Below are positions 1-7,161 of a DNA stretch of 13,727 nt, piece by piece; within the stretch, counting starts at the first letter, position 1; each line of letters begins with the position of its first letter. The DNA comes from Methylomarinum sp. (lineage in GTDB: Bacteria; Pseudomonadota; Gammaproteobacteria; Methylococcales; Methylomonadaceae): the NCBI GenBank assembly GCA_013139755.1, contig WTAG01000126.1, positions 1-13,727 of the forward strand, in the 5' to 3' direction. The notes under the pieces were generated by a model. The model did not search any database. It was given only the letters and a program-made list of their open reading frames with translations, and had not been told where the DNA came from. A program made the position numbers and the translations under genes.

Positions 1-812
1 GCCACCCCAAATCGAATAGCAACCCAAACAGCAGCACCGGCGAAACCACCTGTTGCCGCAGTTTCGGTAAATGCACTACTGACAATTAAAAACAAAGCAT
101 TAGGTACTTGATCAAGATAAGAGACAATGACAAATAAAGCACCGCTTATATATGCGACCGCCATAAAAGGCACTAACTTAGATGCTACGGCTGCAATCCG
201 GCCTATTCCTCCCAAGATAACAGCCCCAGCTAATATCGTCATTAATATGCCAGTTTGCCATGTAGGAATATCAAACTTTGTTGCAACCGCGTCAGCAACT
301 GAATTTGCTTGTACCATATTACCGATACCAAATGCCGCCAAGGCACCTAATATCGCGAAGATAACAGCTAACCAGCGCCATTTATCGCCTAATCCATTTT
401 TAATATAATACATAGGGCCACCAACATACTGGCCTTGCTCATCCTGCTCTCTGTATTTAACCGCTAAGACAGCCTCGGCATATTTTGTCGCCATGCCAAA
501 TAAAGCCGTTAGCCACATCCAAAAAACTGCACCAGGGCCTCCCAAAGCTATAGCTGTTGCTACGCCAGCAATGTTTCCTGTGCCTATAGTTGCTGATAAC
601 GATGTCATCAAGGCTTGAAAAGGCGAAATATCACCTGCTTGATCCGTTGATCCATCTTTCCACAGCATCACAAAAGATTTGGCCGTATAACGCCAGGTAA
701 ATACTTTTAAACCCAGTGTTAAAAAAATGCCAACACCTAATAAAAAGGCCAGCATAACTGGCCCCCAAACGGCAGCACTAAGCTGATTTAAAATAGCTTC
801 TATTACTTTCAT
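1..812 (-). CDS. Sodium:alanine (AGCS family) symporter, N-terminal part, cut by window edge
   Basis: Reading leftwards from the ATG at 812-810 gives about 270 codons open to the window edge, beginning MKVIEAILNQLSAAVWGPVM. The protein is very hydrophobic with repeated membrane segments. Residues 91-106 (GGPGAVFWMWLTALFG) fit the Na/alanine symporter signature, and the preceding ATIGTGNIAGVATAI stretch (about 74-88) is the conserved substrate/sodium-site region of the AGCS family. Family members are usually around 450 residues, so roughly the last 40% lies outside the window. It should import alanine or glycine with Na+ across the inner membrane; the exact substrate cannot be read here. Its ATG overlaps the TGA of the upstream DUF502 gene (ATGA, 812-809), so the two are probably translationally coupled. 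Family assignment is firm. Confidence 0.93.
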   Translation of the reverse strand, partial: MKVIEAILNQLSAAVWGPVMLAFLLGVGIFLTLGLKVFTWRYTAKSFVMLWKDGSTDQAGDISPFQALMTSLSATIGTGNIAGVATAIALGGPGAVFWMWLTALFGMATKYAEAVLAVKYREQDEQGQYVGGPMYYIKNGLGDKWRWLAVIFAILGALAAFGIGNMVQANSVADAVATKFDIPTWQTGILMTILAGAVILGGIGRIAAVASKLVPFMAVAYISGALFVIVSYLDQVPNALFLIVSSAFTETAATGGFAGAAVWVAIRFGV

Positions 813-1387
813 TTTGGTAAATTATTAGCCTCATCCGATTGATCATAATCCACACCCACGCTAATGATAAAACTGGTTGCCTGCTCAATATTCATTGCTG
901 ATTTAACCACCCTTGATTCATGCACAATAACAGTAAATCCCGAGGTTGGATTTGGCGATGTAGGTATAAATAATACATATCGATCATTTTCTCTATTGGT
1001 TACATAAGCAGGCACCCAAACACCTTCTTTAGGATATTCTGTATACACCACTTCACGTGCTTCTTTTTGCTCATGCCCCGAAAACATATTGACCACTTTT
1101 TTAGTCACCCGATAAACCGTATTAAGTAAAGGTATACGGTTAATCACAGCATCTATCCCCGAAATAATCAATGATCTCCCCATACTCACACGATAACCCA
1201 CATAAGAAAACAGGGAAAAACTACCGACAAATATCAGCGAAGTTATAAAATAATTATCGTAATAGCCATACACAAATCGAATTAGGTCTGAAAAACGGTC
1301 ATTAACAAAGAATACAATTTGACCAATCACATAAACAGGAATGAATGCCAAAACGCCGATCAAGAAGTAATTAAATATTTTTTTCAT
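809..1387 (-). CDS. DUF502 family membrane protein
   Basis: This 192-residue protein has two N-terminal membrane segments (about 6-27 and 47-66) followed by a soluble, mostly beta-type region. The family landmarks are visible: IPLLNTVY at 85-92 and PTSPNPTSGF at 142-151, which are typical of DUF502, a family that also includes the plant COV/LCV membrane proteins. The bacterial function is unknown. The start is supported by an AAGGT ribosome-binding site 7 bases upstream. It lies 18 bp downstream of the TauE/SafE-like gene and overlaps the symporter gene by 4 bp, so the three genes are almost certainly one transcript. The C-terminus is acidic and Asn-rich (DYDQSDEANN). The family call is strong; no function is proposed. 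Confidence 0.9.
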   Translation of the reverse strand: MKKIFNYFLIGVLAFIPVYVIGQIVFFVNDRFSDLIRFVYGYYDNYFITSLIFVGSFSLFSYVGYRVSMGRSLIISGIDAVINRIPLLNTVYRVTKKVVNMFSGHEQKEAREVVYTEYPKEGVWVPAYVTNRENDRYVLFIPTSPNPTSGFTVIVHESRVVKSAMNIEQATSFIISVGVDYDQSDEANNLPK

Positions 1388-1405
1388 TGGTTTACCTTTT
1401 TATAA

Positions 1406-2122
1406 TTATTTTATGATGAGTAAAAAACCTGAAACTAATAAAAATGCTGCAAAGAACTGGCTATACCTTTTATTATCTATCGTGCTGTATAGCATCTCTT
1501 CTGTCAGCAAAAAGACTAAAACGCCTATCTGTAAAAAACTTGCATGATCTGCGTAGCTCAACTCAAACTGACTGCCCATAAAGAACAAAGTTACCAACTG
1601 AAATACTGCAAAAGTGGCATAACAGGTCGCGACCGTGACTCTAGTGGTGTTTTTATCGTACTGCTTGGCATGCACAATGGCAGTCAATAAAGAACCACCC
1701 AAATTAGTTAAGCCATGTATCAGTCCCATGACAGCCAGATAGCTTTTTTCATATCTAACCATTTTCCCCAACATTTGCTCAATTGCAGGAAAAAAGCTTT
1801 TTAAAGCAACTAGTACAAGAAAGCCACCGACTAATAAATTAATATTGAATTTTGCGGTACCGACAATAAACAAGAACAGCACAACCATGGGCAGGCTATA
1901 GATTAGGACATTTTTGTAAAAAGATTGGTCGATATACTGATAATGCTTAATGACTTGCAGTGAATTAATTGCAATAGAGATGGGCAACAAAACACTTAAT
2001 GCATTAATAAAGTCATAGCCCAGCAATAGTAAAATAGGCGTACCAAACAACAGTACCCCCACTCCAAAAATAGATTGAATAAGTGCTGTTGCAACTACTG
2101 TGAGTAAAATATCAACTGGCAT
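1406..2122 (-). CDS. TauE/SafE family membrane permease (sulfite exporter-like)
   Basis: This is a 238-residue polytopic membrane protein with about eight hydrophobic segments. It shows the internal two-half pattern of the TauE/SafE (former DUF81) family: the first-half motif around residues 18-35 (IFGVGVLLFGTPILLLLG) and a second-half counterpart at 133-146 (GLIHGLTNLGGSLL). Characterised members move sulfite, sulfonates or related organic anions across the inner membrane, but specificity is not predictable from sequence and no sulfur-metabolism gene is nearby. The start is well supported by a GGAGGAG Shine-Dalgarno sequence just upstream of the ATG. It is the first gene of a leftward run with the DUF502 and AGCS symporter genes. 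The 144-bp gap to the cydB-like gene upstream suggests it has its own promoter. Confidence 0.85.
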   Translation of the reverse strand: MPVDILLTVVATALIQSIFGVGVLLFGTPILLLLGYDFINALSVLLPISIAINSLQVIKHYQYIDQSFYKNVLIYSLPMVVLFLFIVGTAKFNINLLVGGFLVLVALKSFFPAIEQMLGKMVRYEKSYLAVMGLIHGLTNLGGSLLTAIVHAKQYDKNTTRVTVATCYATFAVFQLVTLFFMGSQFELSYADHASFLQIGVLVFLLTEEMLYSTIDNKRYSQFFAAFLLVSGFLLIIK

Positions 2123-2266
2123 TGGCTCCTCCGGAGTGACCTTGTTATTATTATTTTTTTATCAACAAAGCTTTTATTAAAGCCTGTAAAGCTAAGCTTA
2201 ATCTATTTTAAACTCAATTCAACTATTCTGACGAATAACAAACATCACCATAAGCAACCCTCAGAT

Positions 2267-3373
2267 TTATATTTGACTGCTTAATCCACGAAAAAAATAG
2301 TTAAGATACAAAGCAATCAACGGCAAACTAAAGACGCCACACCAAAAAACAGTATTTAAAGTGTCTATGCTGGCACTTGAGTCCCATACGGTTAATGAAC
2401 TACTTAAAGAAATACTTGACGGAATCATAAAAGGAAACATAGAACAGACTGCCGTCAAAATAATAGCTGCTATGGTGAAAGAACTAAAAACCAAAGCACT
2501 CTTTCTTCTGTTAACCCTTACTAGAATAATAGTTATTAAACCACTAGCAAATACCGCTGCAGGAACACTCCAGAGCTCCGGCAGATGACCATAATTATCC
2601 ATCCACAAACCCGCTTCACTTTTAACCTCTGATGCCAAAGGATTTGAATCGGCATTTGGAAAAACTTCGGAGAGCAGATGATAGCCTTCTAAATCAATGA
2701 TCCAATATCCTGCTACGGCGAACAGCGCCAAAGTTATCAAGGTAGATAAAAATACAGCTTTATTAATTCTTTTTGTTACTACACCCCGCATTTTCAGCTG
2801 TAGATAAACCGCGCTATGCATCACAATCATTGACACTGCCAGTGCGCCTGCCAACAATGAAAAAGGGCTAAATAAATATCGAGTGCCAGTAACGTAAACC
2901 ATATTCATACTGGATTCCAAATAAAATGGAATACCTATTAATAAATTACCAACCGCAATACCAAAAACAAATACCGTTAGTAAGCTACCGATGAACAAAA
3001 CCTTGTCCAAGTAACAGCGTATTTTTTTGCCCGGTAATTTGTTACGGAAAACAAAACCCAATGGACATAATAACAAGGCAAATATCAGCCAGTATAAGAC
3101 AATGCTTAAACTATGAATTGATACCGAAAAAGCAATCGGCCAGGCAGCATATAATACCGCGCCAGCCAGCAACAAGAATATCTGCCCTCCCCCTCGGAAA
3201 GAACAGGTCGCGCGAACAATCAAGCCTCGCTCATCATCACTCTTACCCAAAAAAGGTAACAACATGCCGACACCTAAATCGAAACAACCGATAATAGCAA
3301 AGCTAATCAGCAAAAAACCTAAAAAAGCCCAGCAAATAACTCTTAATATTTCGTAATCAAAAAGTAACAACAT
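2267..3373 (-). CDS. Orphan cytochrome bd-type quinol oxidase subunit II (CydB-like), divergent
   Basis: This is a polytopic membrane protein with clear CydB similarity from end to end: FDYEILR and FDLGVGML near the N-terminus, YAAWPI, the AGALAVSMIVMHSAVYLQ segment, EAGLWMDNYG...LWSVPA, and the C-terminal FPFMIPSS...SLTVWDSSAS. At 368 residues it is close to E. coli CydB (379). The ATG at 3373 is chosen because a GGAGGAGAAG ribosome-binding site (3393-3384) lies upstream of it and because CydB proteins begin just before (F/I)DYE. The upstream ATG at 3400 would place that site inside the gene. Oddities: no cydA or cydX is adjacent, and the E. coli HWDGN motif (56-60) reads FRGGG here, so Trp57 and Asp58 are lost. 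Asp26 is also Gly, while the Asp29 equivalent is kept (Asp32). It may pair with a remote CydA or be a repurposed paralogue. Confidence 0.88.
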   Translation of the reverse strand: MLLLFDYEILRVICWAFLGFLLISFAIIGCFDLGVGMLLPFLGKSDDERGLIVRATCSFRGGGQIFLLLAGAVLYAAWPIAFSVSIHSLSIVLYWLIFALLLCPLGFVFRNKLPGKKIRCYLDKVLFIGSLLTVFVFGIAVGNLLIGIPFYLESSMNMVYVTGTRYLFSPFSLLAGALAVSMIVMHSAVYLQLKMRGVVTKRINKAVFLSTLITLALFAVAGYWIIDLEGYHLLSEVFPNADSNPLASEVKSEAGLWMDNYGHLPELWSVPAAVFASGLITIILVRVNRRKSALVFSSFTIAAIILTAVCSMFPFMIPSSISLSSSLTVWDSSASIDTLNTVFWCGVFSLPLIALYLNYFFRGLSSQI

Positions 3374-3490
3374 GTTAACCAAACTTCTCCTCCAAAACAC
3401 CGTGGCAAAGCCAATTATTCTGACAACTAAGGATAAGTGACTGCAAAATAACTAGCAAGTGTCACTGCTCAAAAATGAGATTAACATGGC

Positions 3491-3549
3491 ACTATAATCA
3501 TTTTTGTAAACGCTCATGATAGGGTATAGTAAAATTTTTTCAATATAAT
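3491..3549 (+). promoter_or_regulatory. Possible promoter region for yaaA (weak)
   Basis: In the divergent 215-bp gap upstream of yaaA there are two TATAAT hexamers on the plus strand, at 3493-3498 and 3544-3549, plus a TATAGT at 3525-3530. None has a good -35 box at 16-18 bases; the best is TTGTAA at 3504-3509, which is only 15 bases from TATAGT. The region is a plausible promoter area, but the start site cannot be fixed. E. coli yaaA is under OxyR control; I could not make out a convincing OxyR site here. Confidence 0.3.
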
Positions 3550-3588
3550 GAACCCGCCTAAAAACATAAACCTAATAATACAAAACAA

Positions 3589-4353
3589 ATGATTATTGTC
3601 ATCTCCCCGTCAAAAACACTCAATTTCTCAGCCAATCCATTCCAAACCTACTCGCAACCCCGACAATTATCACAAAGCCAGTTATTAATTGATACTGCTA
3701 AGCAATTAGAGCCTGAAGCGCTTTCCGCTTTAATGAAAATCAGTGAAAAACTCAGCCTGCTTAACTGGCAACGCTACCAAGACTTTCAGCAACCTTTCTC
3801 TCTAGAAAATGCAAAACAAGCTTTATTAGCTTTTAAAGGGGATGTTTATGGCGGGATTGATTCAGACAATTACAATGAAGAAGACTTTAACTTTGCCCAA
3901 TCACATTTACGGATATTATCGGGTTTATACGGTGCTTTAAGACCGCTTGATTTAATTCAACCGTATCGTTTAGAAATGGGAACGCGCTTACAAAATCAGC
4001 GAGGCAAAAATTTATATGAATTTTGGGGTAGCCAGGTAACCGACCTGCTTAACGAAGACTTTAAAAATGATACGACCCCATTACTGATCAACCTGGCATC
4101 GAACGAGTATTTTAAAGTCATTAAGCCTAAAGTTTTAAAGGCCAAGGTATTAACCTTAGCCTTTAAAGAAAATAAAGCGGGTGTTTATAAGATTATTGGT
4201 ATCCATGCCAAACGCGCCAGAGGATTAATGACGAATTTCATCATTAAAAATCGTCTAACAGAAGCTGAACAGATCAAAGCATTCAAGCTTGAAAACTATG
4301 CCTTTAACGAATCACTTTCTTCGGAAAATGAATGGGTCTTTAGTCGAGATTAG
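3589..4353 (+). CDS. yaaA: Peroxide stress protein YaaA (DUF328/UPF0246)
   Basis: This 254-residue cytosolic protein is close in length to E. coli YaaA (258). Family landmarks occur in order: ISPSKTL at 5-11, AFKGDVY at 81-87, RILSGLYGALRPLD at 108-121, PYRLEMGT at 125-132, NLASNEYFK at 168-176 and HAKRARG at 206-212. In E. coli, YaaA lowers intracellular free iron during hydrogen peroxide stress and so limits Fenton damage to DNA and protein; the structure carries a DNA-binding-like fold. The start ATG fits the family N-terminus (MIIVISPSKTL), although no clear Shine-Dalgarno sequence precedes it; the leader is A-rich. It is a single-gene unit, divergent from the cydB-like gene and convergent with rhlE. 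Identification is very secure. Confidence 0.96.
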   Translation: MIIVISPSKTLNFSANPFQTYSQPRQLSQSQLLIDTAKQLEPEALSALMKISEKLSLLNWQRYQDFQQPFSLENAKQALLAFKGDVYGGIDSDNYNEEDFNFAQSHLRILSGLYGALRPLDLIQPYRLEMGTRLQNQRGKNLYEFWGSQVTDLLNEDFKNDTTPLLINLASNEYFKVIKPKVLKAKVLTLAFKENKAGVYKIIGIHAKRARGLMTNFIIKNRLTEAEQIKAFKLENYAFNESLSSENEWVFSRD

Positions 4354-4450
4354 AGCAAGATAAAACCAACCACTATGAGTTAATTGTTTAACTGCAACTA
4401 AAGTCACTATAGCTGTTATCTCAATTGTGATGCTCAAAAATAATTTTTAA

Positions 4451-4510
4451 CACCGAGCACACTGAGAAAAGATGCGTCGTAAACTCTGTGCCTTTTCTGT
4501 GTCCTCTGTG
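4451..4510. repeat. Imperfect palindromic intergenic repeat (CTCTGTG type)
   Basis: The left arm at 4451-4470 (CACCGAGCACACTGAGAAAA) pairs with the right arm at 4493-4510 (TTTTCTGTGTCCTCTGTG) with two mismatches and a 2-nt bulge, around a 22-nt loop. The loop carries a further CTCTGTG copy at 4484-4490. Repeats built of CTCTGTG/CACAGAG units recur in intergenic DNA of many bacteria, so this is probably a dispersed palindromic element. It lies in the 259-bp gap between convergent yaaA and rhlE, where it could also help end transcripts from both sides. No run of T follows either arm directly. The rest of the gap shows nothing recognisable. Confidence 0.6.
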
Positions 4511-4612
4511 TATGCTTGTAATTCAACTAACTATAACCACATGTGAGGCAACTAATCCATTACATAGGATAGGCGAAGCTATTTCATGTAAATAACGACT
4601 TATGCACGCTTG

Positions 4613-5887
4613 CTAGATGGAAGCACCTTGAGGCCTTGCTCTTCTACGTGGCTTATTGACAGTCGCCTTATGCGTCCCTTCCCGACCTTGATTAAATTTT
4701 TTCGGTTTATTAGCCCTTAAGGATTGATCTCGTAATCTTGTTAAAGGCACTTTCTCTGTTGGAACAAAGCCCTCTTCAATTTCACGCACTAGTACTTGGC
4801 GGATTAAGTTTTCAATACCCGAAAGTAACTTAACCTCATCGACACTAACCAAGGAAATAGCCTCACCTTCTGATCCAGCACGACCAGTACGACCAATACG
4901 ATGAACATAATCCTCTGATACATTAGGCAATTCAAAATTAATAACATGAGGCAATTCAGAAATATCAATGCCTCGCGCAGCAATATCTGTTGCCACTAGC
5001 ACTCGAATCTTACGGTCTTTAAAGTCAGCTAGTGCTTTTGTTCGTGCCGCTTGGCTCTTATTACCATGAATAGCGGCCGCGGTAACGCCATCGGCTTGTA
5101 ACTTTTTAGTCAAGCGATTTGCGCCATGCTTGGTTCGCATAAAAACCAACACCTGTTCCCAGTTATTATCTCGCACCAAATGACTTAACAAATCAGGTTT
5201 TTTACTCTTATCGACCTCATAAACCTTTTGAGCTACAGTCTGAGCAGCAGCATTACGAGGACTAACTTCAATTTGTACAGGATTATTAAGCAGATTACTG
5301 GCCAATGACCTAATATCACCCGAAAAAGTCGCCGAGAAAAGAAGATTCTGCCTGTCTTTGGGTAACATCGCTAAAACTTTACGAATATCACGAATAAAGC
5401 CCATATCGAGCATGCGATCGGCTTCATCAAGCACCAATACTTCTACCTGAGAAAAATCAACCGCCTTCTGACTATAAAGATCAAGCAAACGCCCCGGTGT
5501 TGCTACCAGAACGTCAACTCCACCACGTAATTTGGCTATTTGAGGGTTAATTTTAACCCCACCAAAAACAACACTCGATTTTAAAGAAAGATGTTTCCCA
5601 TAAGTAGCAACACTTTCAGCTACTTGCGCCGCTAACTCACGTGTTGGGGTTAATACCAATGCACGGATATGATTAGGTTTAACCTTAACGCCACCATCCA
5701 GACGTTGTAATAAAGGTAAAGTGAATCCAGCAGTTTTTCCTGTGCCAGTTTGTGCTGCTGCCATAATATCTTTACCAGAAAGAACAGCAGGAATTGCCTC
5801 TAACTGAATAGGCGAAGGTTTAGTGTAGCCCTTTTCTTCAATTGCACGAAGAAGAGGATCAGAAAGTCCAAGAGAGGAGAATGACAT
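4613..5887 (-). CDS. rhlE: DEAD-box ATP-dependent RNA helicase, RhlE type
   Basis: All helicase motifs are present in this 424-residue protein: the Q motif GYTKPSPIQ (20-28) with upstream Phe3, Walker A AQTGTGKT (45-52), PTREL (81-85), GG (109-110), TPGR (130-133), DEAD (154-157), SAT (185-187), VFMRTK (248-253), TDIAARGID (300-308) and HRIGRTGR (329-336). The N-terminus MSFSSLGL and the two-domain core followed by a short basic tail (RRRARPQ near the end) match the RhlE subgroup, which remodels structured RNA and acts in ribosome assembly and mRNA turnover. The start fits the family, but the leader is A/T-rich without an evident Shine-Dalgarno sequence. An extended -10 promoter lies about 83-90 bases upstream of the ATG. 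The helicase call is certain; the RhlE subgroup is likely. Confidence 0.93.
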   Translation of the reverse strand: MSFSSLGLSDPLLRAIEEKGYTKPSPIQLEAIPAVLSGKDIMAAAQTGTGKTAGFTLPLLQRLDGGVKVKPNHIRALVLTPTRELAAQVAESVATYGKHLSLKSSVVFGGVKINPQIAKLRGGVDVLVATPGRLLDLYSQKAVDFSQVEVLVLDEADRMLDMGFIRDIRKVLAMLPKDRQNLLFSATFSGDIRSLASNLLNNPVQIEVSPRNAAAQTVAQKVYEVDKSKKPDLLSHLVRDNNWEQVLVFMRTKHGANRLTKKLQADGVTAAAIHGNKSQAARTKALADFKDRKIRVLVATDIAARGIDISELPHVINFELPNVSEDYVHRIGRTGRAGSEGEAISLVSVDEVKLLSGIENLIRQVLVREIEEGFVPTEKVPLTRLRDQSLRANKPKKFNQGREGTHKATVNKPRRRARPQGASI

Positions 5888-5969
5888 AGATTATTTTTAA
5901 TAGAAGTAAAGACATCGACACATGGCACATTGCTCATATGTCCGATAAGAGGAATATAAATTACCGGGA

Positions 5970-5997
5970 ATTATACCACTTCAATTGTACCTTTAAG
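5970..5997 (-). promoter_or_regulatory. Extended -10 promoter for rhlE
   Basis: Read on the minus strand, TGGTATAAT (5978-5970) is a perfect TATAAT hexamer with the TGn extension. A weak -35 candidate, CTTAAA (5997-5992), sits 16 bases upstream. It would give a leader of roughly 75 bases before the rhlE ATG. A 7-bp inverted repeat, AGCAGAT (5996-6002) with ATCTGCT (6025-6031), overlaps the -35 side, just past the end of the HDOD gene. It could be a weak terminator, but it has a 22-nt loop and no T-run. Confidence 0.5.
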
Positions 5998-6049
5998 CAG
6001 ATATTAGCGATTGCTTAATTTTAAATCTGCTCATTTGATTTCAAGTCAA

Positions 6050-6919
6050 TTAATAAATAGTCGATGCTTTAGGATTTATTATGGATAGGATATCAAAGAC
6101 CTGAAGCAGCGAAGTATCAAGTGAGGATTCAATTACTTCAGGGGTTAATTTAAAATATTTGAGAACTTCAGGGTCAATATTGGGTTCAATTTCGTTAAAA
6201 TCAAAATCATGCTTTGCACAAGGCTCAATACTATTTGCCAGTTTTCCTGCAACATGAAGAATGCAAGCATCCTTCACAAAGTTTTTAGCATTTAATGGAT
6301 CAAGATGATAGGCAACCAATTGCCAGATATTAGCAGGCAGCTTCCACTGTTTTAAAAATGCTGCACCCAAATCAGCATAGTTAAAGCCCAGTTTTTCTTC
6401 CTCGGCAACTACCATTGCTCTATCCCCTTGGTCTTTTAAACGGAGTATCTCACTTGCTATCTCTGGACATTGGGTAAAATAAATTAGCTTACCTATGCTC
6501 AATAATAAACCTGCAATAAATAATCGCTCAACATCAGTCTGTTTAAGTTCTTTTGCCAAGACTTTGGCAAGTACAGCACTGGTAACACTGTGATACCAAA
6601 AGACATCCATATCAACCAGCTCAGCAGGCACGCCTTTAAAAGCAGTGGTTACCGAAGAGCTAATGGCTAAATTCCTTAATGCATTAATGCCTATAAAATT
6701 AATCGCTTGAGAAATCGAATCAACAGATTTTGGTAAACCAAAATAGGCACTATTCACTATTTTTAAAATATTTGCAGTGAAAGCAGGGTCACAAACAATA
6801 ATTTCTTCCAGCTCTTGATTGGATGGATCGAAAGAATTAAGCGCTTCATTTACCCGCATTACAACTTCAGGTAATGAAAATAAATTCTCAACTTGAGAAA
6901 CTATTAATTGGATATTCAT
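6050..6919 (-). CDS. HDOD domain protein (non-catalytic HD-related output domain)
   Basis: This 289-residue soluble protein is almost wholly one HDOD domain: LFSLPEVVMRVNEAL at 13-27, DPAFTANILKIVNSAYFG at 44-61 and AINFIGINALRNLAI at 72-86. These match the PF08668-type N-terminal half. HDOD proteins are helical regulatory domains related to HD phosphohydrolases and are often tied to signalling or motility. The HD dyad that would bind metal in a true HD enzyme is absent: the segment usually ending LLHDIG reads GLLLSIG (138-143), although His110 and His205 remain. An enzymatic role is therefore unlikely. No receiver, GGDEF or other fused domain is present, so it would act through protein contacts. 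The start is supported by GGAGGT 10 bases upstream of the ATG. The specific process it controls is unknown. Confidence 0.88.
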   Translation of the reverse strand: MNIQLIVSQVENLFSLPEVVMRVNEALNSFDPSNQELEEIIVCDPAFTANILKIVNSAYFGLPKSVDSISQAINFIGINALRNLAISSSVTTAFKGVPAELVDMDVFWYHSVTSAVLAKVLAKELKQTDVERLFIAGLLLSIGKLIYFTQCPEIASEILRLKDQGDRAMVVAEEEKLGFNYADLGAAFLKQWKLPANIWQLVAYHLDPLNAKNFVKDACILHVAGKLANSIEPCAKHDFDFNEIEPNIDPEVLKYFKLTPEVIESSLDTSLLQVFDILSIINPKASTIY

Positions 6920-7089
6920 TTAAAGACTTACCTCCATCCTTATTTTTCTTTAAAACAAGAATCGTTGCAAAACAAAAATACAAGCATCATTAAATTACTC
7001 ATCAACCAAGCCTTCAATATAACGACATTTTCACCTAAGTACGAGTAAAAAATTGATTCGGCTTTTGACGAAATCATATTTTCCTAGGC

Positions 7090-7147
7090 TATAGGGTGTG
7101 CTGAAGCGTTTTTCACAAATGATAGCTTCGTCCTTCAGCACCCTATA
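7090..7147. repeat. Long hairpin (TAGGGTG...CACCCTA), possible terminator or dispersed palindrome
   Basis: The arm at 7090-7106 (TATAGGGTGTGCTGAAG) pairs with 7133-7147 (CTTCAGCACCCTATA) over 15 base pairs with one 2-nt bulge, around a 26-nt loop. It begins 14 bases after the stop codon of the lipoprotein gene, so it may stabilise or end that transcript. A strong T-run (7156-7163) follows only on the plus strand, where no gene needs terminating. The arms resemble the TAGGGTG/CACCCTA palindromes often dispersed in gammaproteobacterial intergenic DNA, so it may be a repeat element. Confidence 0.55.
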
Positions 7148-7161
7148 ACTTTTAGTTTTTT

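Noticed and set aside
127..408. 93-codon plus-strand open frame
   Set aside because: It lies antisense inside the AGCS symporter gene, has low-complexity composition and resembles no protein.
2361..3294. Two plus-strand open frames (2361-2588 and 3061-3294)
   Set aside because: Both are antisense to the well-supported cydB-like gene and have no recognisable domain or ribosome-binding site.
3436..3466. AGTGAC...GTCACT inverted repeat between cydB-like gene and yaaA
   Set aside because: Only 6 bp with a 19-nt spacer; too weak to separate from chance in A/T-rich DNA.
3487..3506. TGGCAC resembling a sigma-54 -24 element upstream of yaaA
   Set aside because: The required GC of the -12 element is not at the right spacing, so it is probably chance.
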